The position numbers and the translations under genes are program-made. Shown here one piece after another: positions 41,916 through 49,525 of a stretch of 64,000 nt of DNA; position 1 is the stretch's first letter; the number at the start of each line of letters is the position of its first letter. The DNA lies in assembly GCA_963701265.1 (NCBI GenBank), contig OY969581.1:744001-808000 (forward strand), in the 5' to 3' direction. Source of the stretch: VRUE01 sp963701265 (GTDB lineage: Bacteria > Actinomycetota > Thermoleophilia > Solirubrobacterales > 70-9). Under the pieces are notes generated by a model. The model was not told the origin of the DNA, ran no database searches, and worked only from the letters and a program-made list of their open reading frames with translations.

Positions 41916-42761
41916 ATGCCGAACCGAAAAACAAAACCGACCAGCCCTGGACGCCGCTTCGCGACCTATCCGTTGCGTGAGCAGCTAACGGCTACGAGCC
42001 CGGAGCGCAAGCTGACCGAGGGCCTGCGCAAGAGCGGCGGCCGCAACGCCAACGGCCGGGTTACCGCCCGTCATCGCGGTGGCGGTGCCAAGCGGCGCTA
42101 CCGCCAGATCGACTTCAAGCGGCTCAAGGACGGCGTGCCCGCCAAGGTGGCGAGCATCGAGTACGACCCCAACCGCAGCTGCTACATCGCCCTCTTGCAC
42201 TACGCCGACGGCGCCAAGAGCTACATCCTCGCTCCGGCGGCGATCTCGGTCGGCGACGAGGTCCAGTCCGGGCCGGGCGCCGACATCCGGCCCGGCAACG
42301 CGCTTTCGCTCGGCGAAATGCCGACCGGCACGCTCGTCCATAACGTCGAGCTCACCGCCGGTCAGGGCGGCAAGCTGGGCCGCTCGGCGGGTACCTCGAT
42401 TCAGCTCGCCGCCAAGGAGGGCGACATGGTGACACTGCGCCTTCCCTCTTCGGAGATGCGCCTGGTTCGTGCCGAGTGCCGCGCAACCATTGGTGTGCTC
42501 TCCAACGCCGAGCACCAGAACCTCACGATCGGCAAGGCGGGGCGCAATCGCCACAAGGGCAAGCGCCCCCAGACCCGCGGCGTGGCGATGAATCCGGTCG
42601 ACCACCCGCATGGCGGCGGCGAGGCTCACCACACTCCGGGCGGTCACCCCGTGACCCCCTGGGGCAAGCCGACCCTCGGCTACCGCACCCGTAAGAAGGG
42701 CAAGCAGTCCGACCGTTACATCGTGCGCGGCCGTCGTCGCGGAAAGAAGAAGGGTCGCTAA
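41916..42761 (+). CDS. rplB: 50S ribosomal protein L2
   Basis: 281 aa from ATG 41916 (AAGGG just upstream). KPTSPGRRFATYPLREQLT, NANGRVTARHRGGGAKRRYR, and the C-terminal MNPVDHPHGGGEAHH carrying the catalytically important His region. L2 is an essential core protein that helps form the peptidyl-transferase centre and the B7b bridge. Normal length. Stop and rpsS start overlap (TAATG). Confidence 0.97.
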   Translation: MPNRKTKPTSPGRRFATYPLREQLTATSPERKLTEGLRKSGGRNANGRVTARHRGGGAKRRYRQIDFKRLKDGVPAKVASIEYDPNRSCYIALLHYADGAKSYILAPAAISVGDEVQSGPGADIRPGNALSLGEMPTGTLVHNVELTAGQGGKLGRSAGTSIQLAAKEGDMVTLRLPSSEMRLVRAECRATIGVLSNAEHQNLTIGKAGRNRHKGKRPQTRGVAMNPVDHPHGGGEAHHTPGGHPVTPWGKPTLGYRTRKKGKQSDRYIVRGRRRGKKKGR

Positions 42762-43033
42762 TGGGTAGATCGACGAAAAAGGGCCCGTGGGTGGAAGAGG
42801 CGCTGATGAAGCGCGTCAACGCGATGAACGAGTCCGGCACCAAGCAGATGCTGAAGACCTGGTCTCGCAGCTCGACTGTCTTCCCCGACATGGTCGGCCA
42901 CACGATTGCCGTCCACGACGGGCGCAAGCACGTTCCTGTCTTCATCTCCGAGTCGATGGTCGGCCACAAGTTGGGCGAGTTCGCGCCCACCCGCACCTTC
43001 CGCTCCCACTCTGGAACGGGCAAGGGTGAGTAG
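42761..43033 (+). CDS. rpsS: 30S ribosomal protein S19
   Basis: 90 aa from ATG 42761. GRSTKKGPWVEEALMKRVNA, TWSRSSTVFPDMVGHTIAVH and PVFISESMVGHKLGEFAPTR then TFRSH cover the whole family. S19 lies in the 30S head, contacts S13 and the A-site finger bridge. Normal length. The rplV start follows 1 nt after its stop, or overlaps it if GTG 43026 is used. Confidence 0.97.
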   Translation: MGRSTKKGPWVEEALMKRVNAMNESGTKQMLKTWSRSSTVFPDMVGHTIAVHDGRKHVPVFISESMVGHKLGEFAPTRTFRSHSGTGKGE

Positions 43034-43034
43034 C

Positions 43035-43391
43035 GTGGCTGCCGCCCCGGTTGTCGTTCGCGCCAGCTCCCGCTACGTGCGGGTGGCACCACGCAAGGCG
43101 CGCCTGATCGCCGACCAGGTGCGCGGGATGCACATCGAGCAGGCTCGTGCGCTGCTCGAGTTCTCGCCCCGCGGCGCCGCCGAAGACATTCGCAAGCTGA
43201 TCGAGTCCGCGGCGTCCAACGCCGAGAACAACCACGACCTGGTCGCTGACGAGATGCGGATCAGCGAGATCACCGTCGACGAAGGCCCAACGCTGCGCCG
43301 TTACCGGCCGCGCGCACTTGGCCGCGCCTCGCGGATCAACAAGCGAACCTGCCACATTGCGGTGGCCCTGAGCCCGGAAGAAGAGGACTAG
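43035..43391 (+). CDS. rplV: 50S ribosomal protein L22
   Basis: 118 aa from GTG 43035, chosen because GGGTGAG lies 4 nt before; GTG 43026 is the alternative. ASSRYVRVAPRKARLIADQV is the conserved N-terminal core; LIESAASNAENNHDLVADEM and GPTLRRYRPRALGRASRINK form the extended hairpin loop in the nascent-peptide tunnel. L22 mutations in that loop give macrolide resistance elsewhere; here it looks wild type. rpsC starts 3 nt later. Confidence 0.95.
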   Translation: MAAAPVVVRASSRYVRVAPRKARLIADQVRGMHIEQARALLEFSPRGAAEDIRKLIESAASNAENNHDLVADEMRISEITVDEGPTLRRYRPRALGRASRINKRTCHIAVALSPEEED

Positions 43392-43394
43392 AAG

Positions 43395-44192
43395 ATGGGA
43401 CAGAAGATCCATCCGGGCGGCTTCCGCGTCGGCTACATCCAGGACTGGAAGTCGAACTGGTTCGAGGAGAAAGACTTCTCCGACGTCCTCAATGAGGACC
43501 TCAAAATTCGCGACCACATCGAAAACAAGCTTGCCCACGCCGGTCTCTCGAACATCACGATCGAGCGCCACGGCGAGATCGCGGTGGATATCCACACCGC
43601 CCGCCCAGGCATCGTGATCGGCAAGTCGGGCAGCGAAGTGGACGCCCTGCGCAAAGACCTGCACAAGCTGACCGGCAAACCGGTGAAGGTGAACATCCGC
43701 GAGGTCAAGCGCCCCGAGCTCGACGCCAAGCTGGTCGCCCAGTCGATCGCCGAGCAGCTGCAGAACCGCGTCGCCTTCCGGCGAGCGATGAAACGCGCCC
43801 TGACTTCAGCGATGCGCTCCGGCGCCAAAGGCGTGAAGGTCCAGGTCTCCGGTCGTCTCGGCGGCGCTGAGATGGCGCGCACCGAGGGTTACTCCGACGG
43901 TCGCGTGCCGCTGCACACGCTGCGCGCCAACATCGACTACGGCTTCTTCGAGGCCCGCACGACGACCGGTCGCATCGGCGTCAAGTGCTGGATCAACAAG
44001 GGCGAGGTCATGCCCGAGGGCTTCCGCGATCAGCTCACCGACGAGGACAGCGCGCCGCCGAGCAGCCAGCGCGGCGGCCGTCCACCCGGAGATCGCGGTG
44101 GCCGCGGTGGCGACCGCGGTGGTCGTGGCGGTGGCGGCCGTGGAGGCCAAGGTGGCGGCCGCGGTGGCCAGCGCGGCGGAGGTGGTCGCTGA
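43395..44192 (+). CDS. rpsC: 30S ribosomal protein S3 with Gly/Arg-rich tail
   Basis: 265 aa from ATG 43395. Opens GQKIHPGGFRVGYIQDWKSN; KH domain IVIGKSGSEVDALRKDLHKL; C-terminal domain MARTEGYSDGRVPLHTLRAN then IDYGF and GVKCWINKG. S3 helps form the mRNA entry channel and unwinds structured mRNA. After ~residue 215 the protein continues for ~50 residues of Gly/Arg-rich sequence (RGGDRGGRGGGGRGG), an RGG-type RNA-binding tail. Such tails vary in actinobacteria. rplP overlaps by 1 nt. Confidence 0.96.
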   Translation: MGQKIHPGGFRVGYIQDWKSNWFEEKDFSDVLNEDLKIRDHIENKLAHAGLSNITIERHGEIAVDIHTARPGIVIGKSGSEVDALRKDLHKLTGKPVKVNIREVKRPELDAKLVAQSIAEQLQNRVAFRRAMKRALTSAMRSGAKGVKVQVSGRLGGAEMARTEGYSDGRVPLHTLRANIDYGFFEARTTTGRIGVKCWINKGEVMPEGFRDQLTDEDSAPPSSQRGGRPPGDRGGRGGDRGGRGGGGRGGQGGGRGGQRGGGGR

Positions 44193-44614
44193 TGCTGATG
44201 CCGAAGCGGGTCAAGCACCGCAAGCAGATGCGCGGCCGGATGCGCGGCAACACCAAGGGCGGCAGCACCGTGGCCTTTGGTGAGTACGGACTGAAGTCGC
44301 TTGATCGCGGCTGGATCACCAACCGCCAGATCGAGGCCGCCCGCGTGGCGATGACCCGCAAGATCAAACGTGGCGGCAAGGTCTGGATCAACGTCTTCCC
44401 CGACAAGCCCTACACAAAGAAGCCCGCCGAGACACGCATGGGTTCGGGCAAGGGCAATCCCGAGGGTTGGGTCGCGGTGATCAAGCCCGGCAAGGTGATG
44501 TTCGAGCTGGCCGGCGTTCCTGAGGATCTCGCCCGTGAGGCGCTGCGCCTGGCTGGACACAAGCTTCCCGTCCGCACCAAATTCGTCAGGCGTGAGGGGG
44601 CTGATACACAGTGA
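44192..44614 (+). CDS. rplP: 50S ribosomal protein L16
   Basis: 140 aa from ATG 44192 (TGATG with rpsC); ATG 44198 is a possible start. LMPKRVKHRKQMRGRMRGNT, GEYGLKSLDRGWITNRQIEA and RMGSGKGNPEGWVAVIKPGK are conserved. L16 positions A-site tRNA near the peptidyl-transferase centre. Normal length. It overlaps rpmC by four bases (GTGA). Confidence 0.97.
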   Translation: MLMPKRVKHRKQMRGRMRGNTKGGSTVAFGEYGLKSLDRGWITNRQIEAARVAMTRKIKRGGKVWINVFPDKPYTKKPAETRMGSGKGNPEGWVAVIKPGKVMFELAGVPEDLAREALRLAGHKLPVRTKFVRREGADTQ

Positions 44615-44823
44615 AGGCCGCCGAGGTGCACGACCTCAAAGACGACGAGCTGGTTGTCAAACTGCTCGACGCCAAGCAGGAGGCGTTTAACTTGCGCTTC
44701 CGTCAGGCGACTGGCGAGCTGGAGAACACAGCGCGCCTGAGTGTCGCCCGGCGGGATATCGCCAAGTTGCTGACAGTGGCCAAGGAGCGCGGGATTGACG
44801 TTGAGAAAGAGCTGAAGAGATGA
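44611..44823 (+). CDS. rpmC: 50S ribosomal protein L29
   Basis: 70 aa from GTG 44611, overlapping rplP's stop as GTGA. VHDLKDDELVVKLLDAKQEA then FNLRFRQATGELENTARLSV and RRDIAKLLTVAKER form the two-helix hairpin that is the whole L29 fold. L29 lies near the tunnel exit beside L23. Its stop overlaps the rpsQ start as ATGA. Confidence 0.95.
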   Translation: MKAAEVHDLKDDELVVKLLDAKQEAFNLRFRQATGELENTARLSVARRDIAKLLTVAKERGIDVEKELKR

Positions 44824-45443
44824 CGGACGACGAGACAAAAAAAGACGACGCAACTGACGAGACTCCTCAGGAGGTGCCTCAGGACGAGACCCCTCAGGAC
44901 GAGGCGGTCGCGGAGGCTCCGGCTGAGGAGGTCGCCGAGGAGGCGCCTGCTCCCAAAGCAGCGCCGGCCGAAGAGTCCGAGCCCAATCCAGAGGACGATC
45001 TCCCCTGGAAGGAGCGCCGCAGGTTGCAGCGCTCCCGTGAGCCGCACAAGGCCGGCCCCACGCTCACCCCTGAGGAAAGAGCTGCGAAGCGTGCCAAGGA
45101 GCGGAAGCTCAAGGCTTCCTCGCGTCGCAAGGAACGGGCTGCGGCGAAGGCTGACAAGACTGCCGGCACCGGTACCCCCGTTGCCGAGAAGGACGCGGTT
45201 GCCGCCAAGACCCGGCAGGGGATCGTCGTCTCCGACAAGGGCGAGAAATCGATCACGGTTCGGATCGACATTGCTCGCCGGCACCCGACTTACGAGAAGG
45301 TCGTGCGGCGCTCGCGCACGCTTCATGCTCACGACGAGCAGAACGAGGCGGGCGAGGGCGACACCGTGCGCATCGTCGAGACCCGGCCGCTCTCCAAGAC
45401 CAAGCGCTGGCGCCTGGTTGAGGTACTGGAGAAGGCCAAGTGA
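44820..45443 (+). CDS. rpsQ: 30S ribosomal protein S17 with ~125-residue N-terminal extension
   Basis: 207 aa from ATG 44820. The last ~80 residues are S17: RQGIVVSDKGEKSITVRIDI, YEKVVRRSRTLHAHDEQNEA and GDTVRIVETRPLSKTKRWRL. S17 is usually ~85-100 aa. The extra N-terminal ~125 residues start very acidic (Asp/Glu/Pro, ~1-65), then become basic (RRRLQRSREPHKAG, AAKRAKERKLKASSRRKERA). ATGA overlap with rpmC supports this start, and no internal start has a convincing ribosome-binding site. Confidence 0.9.
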   Translation: MTDDETKKDDATDETPQEVPQDETPQDEAVAEAPAEEVAEEAPAPKAAPAEESEPNPEDDLPWKERRRLQRSREPHKAGPTLTPEERAAKRAKERKLKASSRRKERAAAKADKTAGTGTPVAEKDAVAAKTRQGIVVSDKGEKSITVRIDIARRHPTYEKVVRRSRTLHAHDEQNEAGEGDTVRIVETRPLSKTKRWRLVEVLEKAK

Positions 45444-45811
45444 TCCAGCAGGAGTCGAGACTGAAGGTCGCCGACAACTCCGGCGCCCGCGAGATCCTCT
45501 GCATCCGCGTCAAGGGCGGATCGCACCGCCGCTACGCCGGCGTCGGCGACGTGATCACGGCCACGGTCAAACAGGCCAGCCCACAGGGAGGCGTGCGCAA
45601 AGGCGAGGTTGTCCAGGCGGTCGTCGTGCGCACCAAGAAGCAGCTGGGCCGCCCCGACGGCACCTACATCTCCTTCGACGAAAACGCCGCGGTGCTGATC
45701 GACCCGGCGAGCAACAACCCTCGCGGCACCCGCATCTTCGGCCCCGTGGCCCGCGAGCTGCGCGATCGCAACTTCATGAAAATCATCTCGTTGGCGCCCG
45801 AGGTTCTCTGA
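45440..45811 (+). CDS. rplN: 50S ribosomal protein L14
   Basis: 123 aa from GTG 45440 (GTGA overlap with rpsQ). IQQESRLKVADNSGAREILC, IRVKGGSHRRYAGVGDVITA and FDENAAVLIDPASNNPRGTR then IFGPVARELRD are full-family matches. L14 lies at the 50S-30S interface, in bridges B5 and B8, and is a docking site for RsfS. Exact family length. Overlaps rplX by 1 nt. Confidence 0.97.
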   Translation: MIQQESRLKVADNSGAREILCIRVKGGSHRRYAGVGDVITATVKQASPQGGVRKGEVVQAVVVRTKKQLGRPDGTYISFDENAAVLIDPASNNPRGTRIFGPVARELRDRNFMKIISLAPEVL

Positions 45812-46146
45812 TGGCCAAGGGCATGCGCATCCGTAAAGACGACCAGGTGATGGTGATCGGCGGCAAGGACGCCGGCAAGACCGGCCGCGTGGTGCGGACG
45901 GAGCCGAAGCGCAACCGCGTCTTCGTCGAGCACCTCAACATGATCAAGCGCCACGAACGCCCCCGTTCGCAGACCGATCTCAAAAACTCGCAGGCCGGTG
46001 GCATCGTCGAGAAGGAGGGGCCGATCCACGTCTCCAACGTGATGCTGCTCGACCCCAAAGACAACAAACCGACCCGTGTTGGCGTGCGCCGTGACAAAGG
46101 CGGCAAGCGCGAGCGCTTTGCCAAGCGCAGCGGAGCGACGTTCTAA
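45811..46146 (+). CDS. rplX: 50S ribosomal protein L24
   Basis: 111 aa from ATG 45811 (TGATG). MRIRKDDQVMVIGGKDAGKT is the KOW motif; VVRTEPKRNRVFVEHLNMIK and GIVEKEGPIHVSNVMLLDPK follow. L24 is an early assembly protein near the tunnel exit. Normal length. Stop overlaps rplE start (TAATG). Confidence 0.96.
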   Translation: MAKGMRIRKDDQVMVIGGKDAGKTGRVVRTEPKRNRVFVEHLNMIKRHERPRSQTDLKNSQAGGIVEKEGPIHVSNVMLLDPKDNKPTRVGVRRDKGGKRERFAKRSGATF

Positions 46147-46979
46147 TGGAGTCCGCCACCGTGCAATCCCAGGCAGCACCGCCCCCGCGCTTGCGCGAGC
46201 GCTACGAGCAGGAGATCCTGCCGGCACTGACGAGCAAGTTCGGCTACTCGACGCCGATGCAGGCACCGCGCCTGCAGAAGATCACGCTCAACATGGGTCT
46301 CGGCGAGGCCAAGCAGAACGCCAAGATGCTCGAAGCCGCGCAGGAGCAGTTGGCGACGATTGCCGGCCAGCAGCCGAGCATTCGCCGCGCCCGCAAGTCA
46401 ATCGCTTCCTTCAAGGTGCGCGAGGGGATGCCGGTCGGCCTCTCGGTCACCCTGCGCCGCGCCCGCATGTGGGAGTTCCTCGATCGACTCTGCTCGATTG
46501 CGGTGCCGCGCATTCGCGACTTCCGCGGTCTCAACCCGCGCTCCTTCGACGGTCGAGGCAACTACTCGATGGGCGTCAAGGAGCAACTGATCTTTCCCGA
46601 AATCGATTACGACTCAATCGACGAGGTACGTGGCCTTGACGTCACGATCACGACCAGCGCCCCAACCGACGAGGAGGCCTTCGAGCTGCTGTTGGGGCTG
46701 GGAATGCCCTTCGCCAAAGAGGGCCGGCCCGGCAAACCCGATGCCGATATCGAGGCTCAGGAAGCCGCCGAGGAGGAGAAGCGCAAGGAGGAGGCCCGCC
46801 TGCGGGCGGAGGCCGAGCAGGCTGCGCTCGAGCAGCTGAAGGAGGAGAACCCCGAGGCCTACGCAAAGCCCGAGACCGAGGACGAGGGTGAGACCGAGGA
46901 CGAGGGCGGAGACTCCGCCGGCGACAGCGACCAAAAGGCCGAGAGCGCGGCTGATGAGGAGAATCAGGACAATGGCTAA
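46146..46979 (+). CDS. rplE: 50S ribosomal protein L5 with acidic C-terminal extension
   Basis: 277 aa from ATG 46146. Residues ~1-190 are L5: PPPRLRERYEQEILPALTSK, QKITLNMGLGEAKQNAKMLE, SIASFKVREGMPVGLSVTLR and GVKEQLIFPEIDYDSIDEVR. L5 binds 5S rRNA and forms bridge B1b. Standard L5 is ~180 aa; here ~85 residues of Glu/Ala/Asp-rich sequence follow (ending ESAADEENQDNG), probably disordered. The tail's last codons overlap the start of rpsN by 8 nt. Confidence 0.93.
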   Translation: MESATVQSQAAPPPRLRERYEQEILPALTSKFGYSTPMQAPRLQKITLNMGLGEAKQNAKMLEAAQEQLATIAGQQPSIRRARKSIASFKVREGMPVGLSVTLRRARMWEFLDRLCSIAVPRIRDFRGLNPRSFDGRGNYSMGVKEQLIFPEIDYDSIDEVRGLDVTITTSAPTDEEAFELLLGLGMPFAKEGRPGKPDADIEAQEAAEEEKRKEEARLRAEAEQAALEQLKEENPEAYAKPETEDEGETEDEGGDSAGDSDQKAESAADEENQDNG

Positions 46980-47157
46980 GACTTCGCTGAAGGTAAAGCA
47001 GGGCCGCAAGGCCAAGTTCAAATCCCGTGAATACAACCGTTGCCGACGCTGTGGCCGGCCGCGCGCCTACTACCGCAAGTTCGGCCTCTGCCGGATCTGC
47101 TTGCGAGAGGCAGCGCACGAGGGCCACGTTCCCGGCATGACCAAGTCCAGCTGGTAG
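46972..47157 (+). CDS. rpsN: 30S ribosomal protein S14, zinc-binding type
   Basis: 61 aa from ATG 46972, inside the end of rplE. Short zinc form: CRRCGRPRAYYRKFGLCRIC supplies two CxxC pairs. KTSLKVKQGRKAKFKSREYN precedes. The zinc form of S14 is the usual spc-operon copy in actinobacteria; a zinc-independent paralogue, if any, lies elsewhere. It packs in the 30S head next to S10 and S3. Confidence 0.96.
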   Translation: MAKTSLKVKQGRKAKFKSREYNRCRRCGRPRAYYRKFGLCRICLREAAHEGHVPGMTKSSW

Positions 47158-47169
47158 AGACCAAGACAA

Positions 47170-47565
47170 ATGCTTACTGACCCGATAGCCGATTACCTGA
47201 CCCGGATCCGCAACGCGCTTGGCTCCGGCCACGACGAGGTGGAGATTCCCGCTTCGCGACTGAAGCTGGAGATGTCGCGCATCCTCAAGGAGCAGGGCTA
47301 CATCCTCGACTTCGGCAAGCAGCCGGCGCGGATCGGCGAGGAGATCAAGATCCGCCTCAAGTACACGGAGGATCGTCGCCCGGTGATCGCCGGCCTGGAG
47401 CGGATTTCGCGCCCCGGCCGCCGCCGCTACGTCAACCACAATCAGGTCCCGCGCGTGTTCGGCGGTACCGGCACGGCAATCGTCAGTACCTCGGTCGGCG
47501 TCATGACCGGTCACGAAGCCAAGGCAAAGGGCGTCGGCGGCGAGGTAGTCGCCTACGTCTGGTGA
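47170..47565 (+). CDS. rpsH: 30S ribosomal protein S8
   Basis: 131 aa from ATG 47170. TDPIADYLTRIRNALGSGHD, EIPASRLKLEMSRILKEQGY and the C-terminal GGTGTAIVSTSVGVMTGHEA with the rRNA helix-21 contact. S8 nucleates the central domain of 16S rRNA, and in some bacteria also represses the spc operon. Normal length; rplF starts 7 nt later. Confidence 0.97.
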   Translation: MLTDPIADYLTRIRNALGSGHDEVEIPASRLKLEMSRILKEQGYILDFGKQPARIGEEIKIRLKYTEDRRPVIAGLERISRPGRRRYVNHNQVPRVFGGTGTAIVSTSVGVMTGHEAKAKGVGGEVVAYVW

Positions 47566-47572
47566 GCACGAG

Positions 47573-48106
47573 ATGAGCCGCATTGGAAGAAAGCCGATCA
47601 CCGTGCCCGACGCCGTCACCGTCGAGGTCAGCCCTGGACACGTTGCGGTCAAGGGTCCGAAGGGCGAGCTGGCGCAGACGCTCTCGAGCGACATGAAAGT
47701 CGAGCAGGCCGAGGGCGTGCTGACGATTGAGCGCCCAACCAACCGCGGCGAGCACCGCGCCCTGCACGGATTGACTCGCAGCTTGATCGCCAACATGGTC
47801 GAGGGCGTCACCGAGGGCTTCGAGAAGCGCCTGGAGATCCAGGGCGTCGGTTATCGCGCCCAGCTCAAGGGGAAAAACCTCGAGCTGGCGCTGGGCTACT
47901 CGCACCCGGTCTCGATCGAGGCTCCCGATGGCATCGATTTCGAGGTTCCGCAGCCGACCGAGATCATCGTCCGCGGCATCGATAAGCAGCTCGTCGGCCA
48001 GGTCGCCGCGGACATCCGCAAGCGCCGGCCACCAGAGCCTTACAAGGGCAAGGGAATCCGCTACCGCGGCGAGCACGTGATGCGCAAGGTGGGTAAGCGC
48101 GCATGA
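47573..48106 (+). CDS. rplF: 50S ribosomal protein L6
   Basis: 177 aa from ATG 47573. SRIGRKPITVPDAVTVEVSP, VKGPKGELAQTLSSDMKVEQ and the C-terminal YKGKGIRYRGEHVMRKVGKR. Two tandem L6 folds; the protein lies at the factor-binding region near the sarcin-ricin loop. Normal length. Overlaps rplR by 4 nt (ATGA). Confidence 0.97.
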   Translation: MSRIGRKPITVPDAVTVEVSPGHVAVKGPKGELAQTLSSDMKVEQAEGVLTIERPTNRGEHRALHGLTRSLIANMVEGVTEGFEKRLEIQGVGYRAQLKGKNLELALGYSHPVSIEAPDGIDFEVPQPTEIIVRGIDKQLVGQVAADIRKRRPPEPYKGKGIRYRGEHVMRKVGKRA

Positions 48107-48456
48107 CCGTGGTCACCAAGAGGCAGGCCCGCCTGCGCCGCCGCCGCCGTGTCCGCGCTCGCGTCACCGGCACGGCCGCGCGTCCGCGCCTGTCGGTCTA
48201 CCGCTCCAACCGCGGTGTCTTCGCCCAGCTGATCGACGATGGCAAAGGTCAAACGGTTGCCGCCGTCAACTGGATTGAGCCCGAGCTGCGCAAACTGACC
48301 GCCAGCGAGCAGGCCAAGCGGGCGGGAGAGCTGTTGGCTGAGCGAGCCAAGGCGGCGGGGGTCGAGACCTGTGTCTTCGATCGCGGCGGCTACCAGTACC
48401 ACGGCCGCGTCAAGGCCCTGGCCGACGGAGCACGAGAGGGAGGCCTGGTCTTCTAG
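48103..48456 (+). CDS. rplR: 50S ribosomal protein L18
   Basis: 117 aa from ATG 48103. TKRQARLRRRRRVRARVTGT, PRLSVYRSNRGVFAQLIDDG and FDRGGYQYHGRVKALADGAR then EGGLVF. L18 binds 5S rRNA with L5. Normal length. A 29-nt gap precedes rpsE, one of the few real gaps in this cluster. Confidence 0.97.
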   Translation: MTVVTKRQARLRRRRRVRARVTGTAARPRLSVYRSNRGVFAQLIDDGKGQTVAAVNWIEPELRKLTASEQAKRAGELLAERAKAAGVETCVFDRGGYQYHGRVKALADGAREGGLVF

Positions 48457-48485
48457 CGCTCGTTCGCTACCTTGGACCGCTCGTT

Positions 48486-49352
48486 ATGAAGGGAATGGAC
48501 ACAACCAACGTTGAGACGGTGAGCCCGCGTGGGCTCGACCTGCAAGAGCGCGTGATCGAGATCAACCGCGTCGCCAAGGTGGTCAAGGGCGGCCGGCGCT
48601 TCTCCTTCACCGCCCTGGTGGCCGTCGGCGATGAAGAGGGCGTGGTCGGGATCGGTTACGGCAAGGCTCGCGAGGTTCCGCTGGCGATCCAGAAGGGCGT
48701 CGAGAACGCCCGCAAGGACTTGATTCGCATTCCCAAATACGGCCAGACGATCACCCACAAGATCATCGGCCGCTACGGCGCCGGCCACGTCGTCCTGCGC
48801 CCGGCCAGTCCCGGTACCGGCGTGATCGCCGGCGGCGGGGTGCGCGCGGTGCTCGAGCTTGGTGGCGTCAAGGACGTTCTTACGAAGAGCATTGGTACTC
48901 AGAACCCGATCAATCTCGTCAAGGCGACGATGGACGGGTTGATCCGCCTGCGTCGGCCCGAGGAGGTTGCTGAGCTGCGCGGGTTGACGGTTGCCCAGGT
49001 GCTTGGGGTGCAGAAGAGCAACGGCAACGGTGCTTCGGCTCAGGGTTCAGACGCCGAGGCTGCGGGGCCTGTCGCTGCAGGGGACCCACCGCCCCCTGCG
49101 GTAGCTAAAGCTTCCTCGGGGGCGGTACCCCCTACAGCGCCACCCGCGGACGAGGCGTCAGATACCCCCAAGGATGAGGCGGCCGCCAAGCCCACTGAGA
49201 CACCGGCGACTGAGCAGGCTGCGACCGCCACTGGCGAGAAACCGCAAGCTGCTGAGGAGAACAAAGCTGAGGAGCCCGCTGCCGCTGAGGCTGCACCCGC
49301 TGTGGGGCCCAAAGCAGAGGAGGCTCCGGCTGCTGAGGGTGAGAGCTCGTGA
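48486..49352 (+). CDS. rpsE: 30S ribosomal protein S5 with long C-terminal extension
   Basis: 288 aa from ATG 48486; ATG 48495 is a weaker alternative. Residues ~10-170 are S5: LDLQERVIEINRVAKVVKGG, FSFTALVAVGDEEGVVGIGY, IGRYGAGHVVLRPASPGTGV and NPINLVKATMDGLIRLRRPE. S5 helps line the mRNA entry and controls decoding accuracy. Bacterial S5 is usually ~165-220 aa. The extra ~115 residues are Ala/Glu/Pro-rich, and its first third (49079-49134) is encoded by a DNA palindrome of different base style. Overlaps rpmD as GTGA. Confidence 0.93.
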   Translation: MKGMDTTNVETVSPRGLDLQERVIEINRVAKVVKGGRRFSFTALVAVGDEEGVVGIGYGKAREVPLAIQKGVENARKDLIRIPKYGQTITHKIIGRYGAGHVVLRPASPGTGVIAGGGVRAVLELGGVKDVLTKSIGTQNPINLVKATMDGLIRLRRPEEVAELRGLTVAQVLGVQKSNGNGASAQGSDAEAAGPVAAGDPPPPAVAKASSGAVPPTAPPADEASDTPKDEAAAKPTETPATEQAATATGEKPQAAEENKAEEPAAAEAAPAVGPKAEEAPAAEGESS

Positions 49353-49525
49353 GTGCGGTGAAGATCAAGCAGGTTCGGTCGGCCAATGGGACCAATCCGG
49401 CGCAGAAAGCGACGCTTGCGGCGCTGGGGCTGGGCAGGATCGGCAAGGCTGTGGAGCGCAAAGACTCGCCGCAACTGCAGGGCCAGATTCGCACCGTCTC
49501 TCACTTGGTTGAGGTGGATGGCTGA
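49349..49525 (+). CDS. rpmD: 50S ribosomal protein L30
   Basis: 58 aa from GTG 49349 (GTGA overlap with rpsE). AVKIKQVRSANGTNPAQKAT, LAALGLGRIGKAVERKDSPQ then LQGQIRTVSHLVEV is the entire L30 fold. It is a small peripheral 50S protein contacting 5S and 23S rRNA. Stop overlaps rplO start (TGATG). Confidence 0.94.
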   Translation: MSAVKIKQVRSANGTNPAQKATLAALGLGRIGKAVERKDSPQLQGQIRTVSHLVEVDG

